Source of the DNA: CAZQFS01 sp964592755
GTDB lineage: Bacteria > Hydrothermota > Tepidihabitantia > Tepidihabitantales > Tepidihabitantaceae
Direction: 5' to 3'
Assembly (NCBI GenBank): GCA_964592755.1
Contig: CAZQFS010000031.1
Span: 1-25,444, forward strand
DNA length: 25,444 nucleotides
Shown: positions 21,911 through 25,444 of the stretch, in pieces
Layout: every line of letters starts with the position of its first letter
Numbering within the stretch: position 1 is the stretch's first letter
Translations under genes and position numbers: made by a program
Notes under the pieces: model-generated
Seen by the model: the letters and a program-made list of their open reading frames with translations, nothing else
What the model was told of the DNA's origin: nothing
Database searches by the model: none

Positions 21911-21938
21911 AGTATATGCCCGTCCTGACCCGGGTCAA
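21911..21938 (-). promoter_or_regulatory. Promoter of the SAP-like gene (leaderless geometry)
   Basis: Minus strand: TTGACC (21938-21933), a 16-nt spacer, then TATACT (21916-21911). The -10 box ends 7 nt before ATG 21903, so transcription is predicted to start at or next to the start codon. It lies in the 53-bp gap after the small membrane protein gene. Confidence 0.6.
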
Positions 21939-21956
21939 GCCGACGCAGCGACCTCT

Positions 21957-22187
21957 CTAGCCGCCGGGCAGCGAGTCGGGCCGCATCAGGTGCTGCCAGA
22001 TGAAGGCGAATCGTTCCTTGTTGGTGAGGACGACAAGCACGATGGCGCCGACAATGACCAGGGCCATCAACGCGATGAGCCAGCCATAGGTGGCACGGCG
22101 TACCGTACGCGCCTGGGTCTGCGCCATCGCCCGGAGAATTGCCCGGCCGCGTTCTTCTTCAGGGTCGGGTGAAGGTCTGTTCGCCAT
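21957..22187 (-). CDS. Small single-pass membrane protein
   Basis: A 76-aa protein with a charged N-terminal arm (MANRPSPDPEEERGRAILRA), a basic patch ARTVRRATYG, one transmembrane helix WLIALMALVIVGAIVLVVL and a short tail TNKERFAFIWQHLMRPDS. Positive charges before the helix suggest an N-in topology. ATG 22187 comes 3 nt after the stop of the preceding small gene, so translation is probably coupled. The coding character is good, with mostly G/C third bases. No family recognised; it could be a regulatory or structural micro-subunit. Confidence 0.68.
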   Translation of the reverse strand: MANRPSPDPEEERGRAILRAMAQTQARTVRRATYGWLIALMALVIVGAIVLVVLTNKERFAFIWQHLMRPDSLPGG

Positions 22188-22190
22188 GGC

Positions 22191-22430
22191 TCAGCCAGCC
22201 GCGTGGGGCCGGGAAACGTGCACATCCAGTCTGGGCGGGGATGTCTGCTGCCAGAGTACCTCCAGGCCGTCGTCGGTGGGAACAAGGGCCTTCACCACAT
22301 AAGCCGCCGGCTCCACGAGCAGCGTGGCGACAAAGGCGGTCTTGTGCCGGGCAAAGCGGGTCAGGCGCGGTCTGCCCGTGGGTGCGGCTTCGAGCGCCAG
22401 CGCAAGGAGCAGGGCACGGGGAGCCGGCAT
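22191..22430 (-). CDS. Small protein of unknown function downstream of surE
   Basis: A 79-aa protein starting 6 nt after the surE stop, with GGAG (22443-22440) 9 nt before ATG 22430. The middle has strand-like alternation: RLTRFARHKTAFVATLLVE, AAYVVKALVPTDDGLEVLWQ, then PPRLDVHVSR. It could be a small beta-sheet domain. The N-terminus APRALLLALALEAAP is hydrophobic but short and lacks a clear cleavage site. Tight packing between surE and the next small gene is the main support that it is real. Family not recognised. Confidence 0.58.
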   Translation of the reverse strand: MPAPRALLLALALEAAPTGRPRLTRFARHKTAFVATLLVEPAAYVVKALVPTDDGLEVLWQQTSPPRLDVHVSRPHAAG

Positions 22431-22436
22431 GTCGTG

Positions 22437-23192
22437 CTACTCCAGTCCGGCAAGCGCCTTCTGCAGCCGGGCGATTTCAGCGTGGTGGGTCATGTCCAGG
22501 TGCAGGGGCGTGACCGAGATGTACCCGGCGTACACCGCCTCGAAGTCCGAACCGGGAACATCGTCAAACCCCATCTCGCCGTCAATCGTCCAGGAGACTC
22601 CGCCGTCAGGCAGGGTTCCTTTGATTGCCATGTCTCGGTAGATACGCCTGCCCAGGCGGGTGACGCGGACGCCCTTCACGTCGCCGGCCGGGATGTTCAC
22701 GTTGAGCAGGGTCTTCTTCGGCAGCAGGCCCGAGCGCAGCAGGGGTACGAGCCCGCGCAGGAACTTACCGGCACTGGTTCGGTTTCTGCCCGCCTCAAGG
22801 TAGGAGACCGCGACCGCGGGCATGCCGAGCATCGCTCCTTCAATCGCGGCGGCGACCGTGCCGGAGTAGAGCACGTCGTCGCCCAGATTCGGGCTGTCGT
22901 TGATGCCGGAAAGGACCAGGTCGATTTCCCGCTTCAGGATGCCGTGGTGGGAAATGAGCAGGCAGTCGGTCGGAGTACCGTGGACCGCAAACCAGCGCGG
23001 CCGGATGCGCCAGACCTTGATCGGCTTGCGCAGGCTGAAAGAGTGGCTGGAGGCGGACTGGTTCACGGCCGGGGCCACGACGTAGACCCGGCCCAGGCCT
23101 TTGACCGCGTCGTACAGGTCAGCGAGACCCTGAGCTTCGATACCGTCGTCATTGCTCAAGAGAATGAGAGGCCGGGGGGAAGACTCCGCCAT
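22437..23192 (-). CDS. surE: 5'/3'-nucleotidase SurE
   Basis: A 251-aa metal-dependent nucleotidase of the SurE family that removes phosphate from nucleoside monophosphates. It opens with PLILLSNDDGIEAQGL, holding metal ligands Asp15 and Asp16. Ser46 in APAVNQSASS, HGTPTDC (71-77), and Asn98 in LVLSGINDSPNLGDDVLYSG complete the site. The rest (VAAAIEGAMLGMPAVAVSYL, LLNVNIPAG, and DMTHHAEIARLQ near the end) fits the family, and length is normal. The frame is open to 23228, but ATG 23192 gives the standard N-terminus and lies 8 nt after a promoter -10 box, so the mRNA is probably leaderless; no Shine-Dalgarno is present. It heads a minus-strand operon with two small genes. Confidence 0.94.
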   Translation of the reverse strand: MAESSPRPLILLSNDDGIEAQGLADLYDAVKGLGRVYVVAPAVNQSASSHSFSLRKPIKVWRIRPRWFAVHGTPTDCLLISHHGILKREIDLVLSGINDSPNLGDDVLYSGTVAAAIEGAMLGMPAVAVSYLEAGRNRTSAGKFLRGLVPLLRSGLLPKKTLLNVNIPAGDVKGVRVTRLGRRIYRDMAIKGTLPDGGVSWTIDGEMGFDDVPGSDFEAVYAGYISVTPLHLDMTHHAEIARLQKALAGLE

Positions 23193-23200
23193 TATGTCTA

Positions 23201-23228
23201 GATATACTCCGCTTCGGCCCGGTGTCAA
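23201..23228 (-). promoter_or_regulatory. Promoter of surE (leaderless geometry)
   Basis: Minus strand: perfect TTGACA (23228-23223), a 16-nt spacer, then TATATC (23206-23201). The -10 box ends 8 nt before ATG 23192. It is arranged back to back with the promoter for the flavoprotein gene; the two -35 boxes are 16 nt apart. Confidence 0.6.
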
Positions 23229-23244
23229 CAGTGTCGCGCCTGTC

Positions 23245-23272
23245 TTGACTGCCGGCCCGGCCGCGCTAAGTT
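23245..23272 (+). promoter_or_regulatory. Candidate promoter of the flavoprotein gene
   Basis: TTGACT (23245-23250), a 16-nt spacer, then TAAGTT (23267-23272). The -35 box is good and the -10 box weak. Predicted transcription start near 23279 gives a 40-nt leader containing a small hairpin and the AAAGGAG ribosome-binding site. Confidence 0.45.
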
Positions 23273-23288
23273 AGAAAGATGCAACTGC

Positions 23289-23303
23289 TGGCCGTTGCGG
23301 CCA
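23289..23303 (+). promoter_or_regulatory. Small hairpin in the flavoprotein gene leader
   Basis: TGGCCG (23289-23294) and CGGCCA (23298-23303) pair perfectly around TTG, ending 3 nt before the Shine-Dalgarno sequence. It may affect translation, or be a protein-binding palindrome. Confidence 0.35.
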
Positions 23304-23319
23304 TACAAAGGAGTCGAAC

Positions 23320-23886
23320 TTGAAGAGAGTGCTCGTGCTTGAGGGCAGTCCGCGGCAGGGCAACACCGCGTGTGTCACCGACTGGGTGCTGGCCGGCATG
23401 GGGCGGGGCCTGAAGGTCGAACGGGTGCGCGTGTGCGACCTCGCCGTGCACGAATGCCAGGAGTGTTTTGCCTGCTCCAAGAGCAAGAAGGAAGCCGGGT
23501 GCGCGCAGCAAGATGAGATGGCCGAGCTGTATGACAGGATAGTCGATGCCGACCTCGTGCTGTGGACCAGCCCGATTTTCTGCTGGGGTATCACCGGCCA
23601 GTTGAAGGTTGTGCTTGACCGGTGCTTTGCCCTGCTCACCGGCGAGGACCTGCTCAAGGGGAACAAATGGGCCCTGGTACTGACTGCGGGCGGCAACCAC
23701 TATGACGGCGCCGACCTTGCCGTGCAGATGTTCTCGCGGCTGGCGCGGTTCGGCGGCATAGACTACCTGGGCCAGTACGTGGCGGCTAACTGCTCGGACC
23801 GAGCGAAGCTGCGCCGGGACATGACCATCCGGGAGCAGGCACGCTCCTTCGGCAGGGAGCTGGCCACCGCGCTGAAAAAGAGTTAG
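23320..23886 (+). CDS. NAD(P)H-dependent FMN reductase / iron-sulfur flavoprotein
   Basis: A 188-aa flavodoxin-fold redox protein. The FMN phosphate loop is GSPRQGNT (9-16). Cysteines Cys46, Cys49, Cys52 and Cys61 in HECQECFACSKSKKEAGC make a C-x2-C-x2-C-x8-C motif close to the compact [4Fe-4S] motif of archaeal-type iron-sulfur flavoproteins. The flavin-ring loop is TSPIFCWGITGQLKVVLDR (83-101), and TAGGN (122-126) is the third flavin contact. It probably shuttles electrons from a nicotinamide or ferredoxin donor. The start is TTG 23320, set by AAAGGAG (23307-23313) 6 nt upstream and by MKRVLVLEGSPR matching the family N-terminus. The TonB-dependent receptor gene begins 12 nt after its stop, so the two may be co-transcribed. 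Confidence 0.9.
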   Translation: MKRVLVLEGSPRQGNTACVTDWVLAGMGRGLKVERVRVCDLAVHECQECFACSKSKKEAGCAQQDEMAELYDRIVDADLVLWTSPIFCWGITGQLKVVLDRCFALLTGEDLLKGNKWALVLTAGGNHYDGADLAVQMFSRLARFGGIDYLGQYVAANCSDRAKLRRDMTIREQARSFGRELATALKKS

Positions 23887-23898
23887 CTCACCCGCTAG

Positions 23899-25419
23899 AT
23901 GCGCACGACCGCAGGCCTGGCCGCACTGGTCTGGTTCATGCTGTCTGGTTCGTCCGCCCGCGCCGAGCCGGGCGCGGTAAGCGGGTTTGTCCGGGATGCA
24001 TCGAACGGCGAGCCGCTGGCATATGCCAACGTCTACCTGGACAAGACCGACTTCGGCGCGGCGACGAGCGACAAAGGTTACTACTACATCGGCTCGGTGC
24101 CGGCCGGGACCTACGAACTGGTCGCCTCCTTCATCGGGTTTGCAACCGTGCGGCGCCGTTTGAGCATCGGCTCCGGCCAGACGGTCAAAGCGAACATCGA
24201 GCTGCCCGCCGGCACCATCGAGGTCGGCGAGGTGAAGGTCACGGCGGACCGGGCGCGATTCGAGCGCGAGGTCGAAGTCTCAGCGGTCCGGCTTGACGCC
24301 CGTCGGCTGCAACTGGTCCCCAGAGTCGGCGGTGAGGTTGACCTGTTCCGCACCATCCAGTCCCTGCCCGGTGTGGTCACGACTTCGGACTTCTCTAATC
24401 GACTCTACATCCGCGGCGGCTCACCGGACCAGAACCTCGTGCTCCTTGACGGCATCACGCTCTACAACCCTTCACATCTGTTCGGCATGTTCTCACCTTT
24501 CATCCCGGAGGCGGTCTCCAATGTGACGCTTCTGGCCGGCGGGTTCCCAGCCCGGTACGGCAACCGGCTCAGCTCGGTGCTCGACGTCACTACCAAGGAA
24601 GGCAACGCCAAGCGTTACACCGGCGACGGCTCGGTCTCGATGCTGGCGGCCAAGGCCCAGGTCGAAGGGCCGCTACCCAGGGGCTCCTTCCTTGTTGCCG
24701 GACGGCGTACCTACCTGCCCGACCTGCTGCTGGCGACATTCGATGTCAAAGGCGTGGGCTACTATTTCTATGACCTGATGGGCAAAGTGAACTTTGAGCC
24801 CTGGCCGGATTCGCGCTTCACCCTGGCCGGCATCGGGGCCCAGGACGTGCTCGACTTCTGGGACCCGGACAACCGGGCCGCCCTTGATGCCCGCCTGCGC
24901 TGGGGCAACCGGGGAATCTCGGCGCGCTGGAACCGGGTGTTCACGCCCGTGCTCTATGGCGAGGTGATGGCCGCCTGGAGCAACTTCCACACCGATTTCC
25001 GGGTGAAGTTCGGTGCGCCGGACTCGGCGCTGATGAAGGCCGAGATTGCCGACCTGATGACCAGGACCGCGATGACCTGGTATGCCGCGGACGAACACAC
25101 GGTTGACTTCGGCGTGGACGCCCGCTGCGACTGGGAGTACATGCGGTTCAGCTACGGCAAGCTCGGGTTCGACACGACGAACAACTACTGGCCGGTCGGC
25201 GTCTATGCCGACGAGAAATGGGAAGTCGTCGCCGACAAGCTGTATCTCAAACCCGGACTGCGGCTCAGCTACTACTCGATGGGCAACCGGTTCAGCCCGG
25301 AACCGCGCGCCAGCGTCAAGTACCGGCCGGCAGCGAACACGGCGTTCAGCGCCGCAATCGGCCGGTTCACCCAGCCGGCCGTAACCCTGAACTCGACCGA
25401 CGCGGTCTTCTCCATCTAG
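23899..25419 (+). CDS. TonB-dependent receptor with carboxypeptidase-like N-domain, interrupted by in-frame TAG
   Basis: 506 codons of an outer-membrane receptor. Signal peptide MRTTAGLAALVWFMLSGSSA (cleaved about residue 22). A carboxypeptidase-regulatory-like domain (25-105) has GFVRDASNGEPLAYANVYLD and GYYYIGSVPAGTYELVASFI. The plug domain (about 120-235) includes RTIQSLPGVVTTSDFSNRLY, IRGGSPDQNLVLLDGITLYN and LLAGGFPARYGNRLSSVLDV. Beta-barrel strands follow from about 240. Receptors of this type are usually 700-900 aa, so the barrel is cut short. A TAG at 25417 ends the frame in the middle of a strand, and the same frame continues beyond it to the window edge as HVWVPVQQ. No Shine-Dalgarno is evident before ATG 23899. 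It would import a large ligand using TonB energy if intact; as it stands it is probably a pseudogene or carries a sequencing error. Confidence 0.85.
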   Translation: MRTTAGLAALVWFMLSGSSARAEPGAVSGFVRDASNGEPLAYANVYLDKTDFGAATSDKGYYYIGSVPAGTYELVASFIGFATVRRRLSIGSGQTVKANIELPAGTIEVGEVKVTADRARFEREVEVSAVRLDARRLQLVPRVGGEVDLFRTIQSLPGVVTTSDFSNRLYIRGGSPDQNLVLLDGITLYNPSHLFGMFSPFIPEAVSNVTLLAGGFPARYGNRLSSVLDVTTKEGNAKRYTGDGSVSMLAAKAQVEGPLPRGSFLVAGRRTYLPDLLLATFDVKGVGYYFYDLMGKVNFEPWPDSRFTLAGIGAQDVLDFWDPDNRAALDARLRWGNRGISARWNRVFTPVLYGEVMAAWSNFHTDFRVKFGAPDSALMKAEIADLMTRTAMTWYAADEHTVDFGVDARCDWEYMRFSYGKLGFDTTNNYWPVGVYADEKWEVVADKLYLKPGLRLSYYSMGNRFSPEPRASVKYRPAANTAFSAAIGRFTQPAVTLNSTDAVFSI

Positions 25420-25444
25420 CATGTCTGGGTACCGGTGCAGCAGT

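Noticed and set aside
22203..23201. 332-aa plus-strand frame opposite surE
   Set aside because: surE on the minus strand has all family motifs; the plus frame is its shadow.
1..25444. tRNA, rRNA or riboswitch genes
   Set aside because: I scanned for T-loop (GGTTCRANNCC), rRNA-like and known riboswitch cores and saw none; weak or unusual RNAs could still be missed by eye.

Overview
The window is a high-GC bacterial segment, read as part of a larger contig: a coding region is cut at the left edge and an outer-membrane receptor gene runs into the right edge. Four things point to a Gram-negative bacterium of the FCB/WOR-3 type: lipoproteins, a TonB-dependent receptor, C-terminal FlgD/T9SS-like sorting-type domains (ends of the genes at 1-111, 13343-14188 and 18357-18605), and an FG-GAP-type sensor. 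The phylum assignment is inference from style and repeats. No rRNA, tRNA, CRISPR array or transposase was seen.

Layout. 1-111: 3' end of a secreted protein. 112-831: non-coding, with a 48-bp-spaced direct repeat and a hairpin. 832-1812: fabH. 2025-6839: a probable operon of fructose-6-phosphate aldolase/transaldolase, full-length transketolase with a histone-H1-like tail, a class I aminotransferase and a degenerate methyltransferase-like protein. It is preceded by a promoter with a perfect palindrome at the predicted start of transcription. 6871-7329 (minus): ArsC/LMW-phosphatase family protein with a near-consensus promoter. 7617-11288: a four-gene lipoprotein operon behind a textbook promoter. 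Its first three products resemble, in order, a CsgG/FlgO-like, an LPP20/FlgP-like and a FlgT-like protein. 11289-12389: repeat-rich, with decayed coding sequence. 12390-14188: three secreted proteins, the first preceded by a sigma-54-like site. 14278-18163: a two-component pair, a sensor kinase with FG-GAP-like repeats and an NtrC-type sigma-54 activator. 18357-19619 (minus): a PP-loop thiolase-like enzyme and a mini sorting-domain protein. 19847-20482: a second transaldolase. 20460-23192 (minus): surE, two small proteins, a basic protein and a PrsW-like membrane protease. 23320-25419: an iron-sulfur-flavoprotein-like reductase and a TonB-dependent receptor stopped by an in-frame TAG.

The most notable signals are: (1) intergenic-type palindromes and a heptamer repeat lying in frame inside the ATPase half of the histidine kinase; (2) the flgO-flgP-flgT-like lipoprotein operon with no flagellar genes in view; (3) a recurring promoter design in which the -10 box ends 7-8 nt before the start codon, implying leaderless mRNAs; (4) a possible sigma-54 circuit linking the NtrC pair to the neighbouring secreted-protein genes; and (5) decayed or interrupted genes. 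All calls come from reading the sequence; no database search was run.
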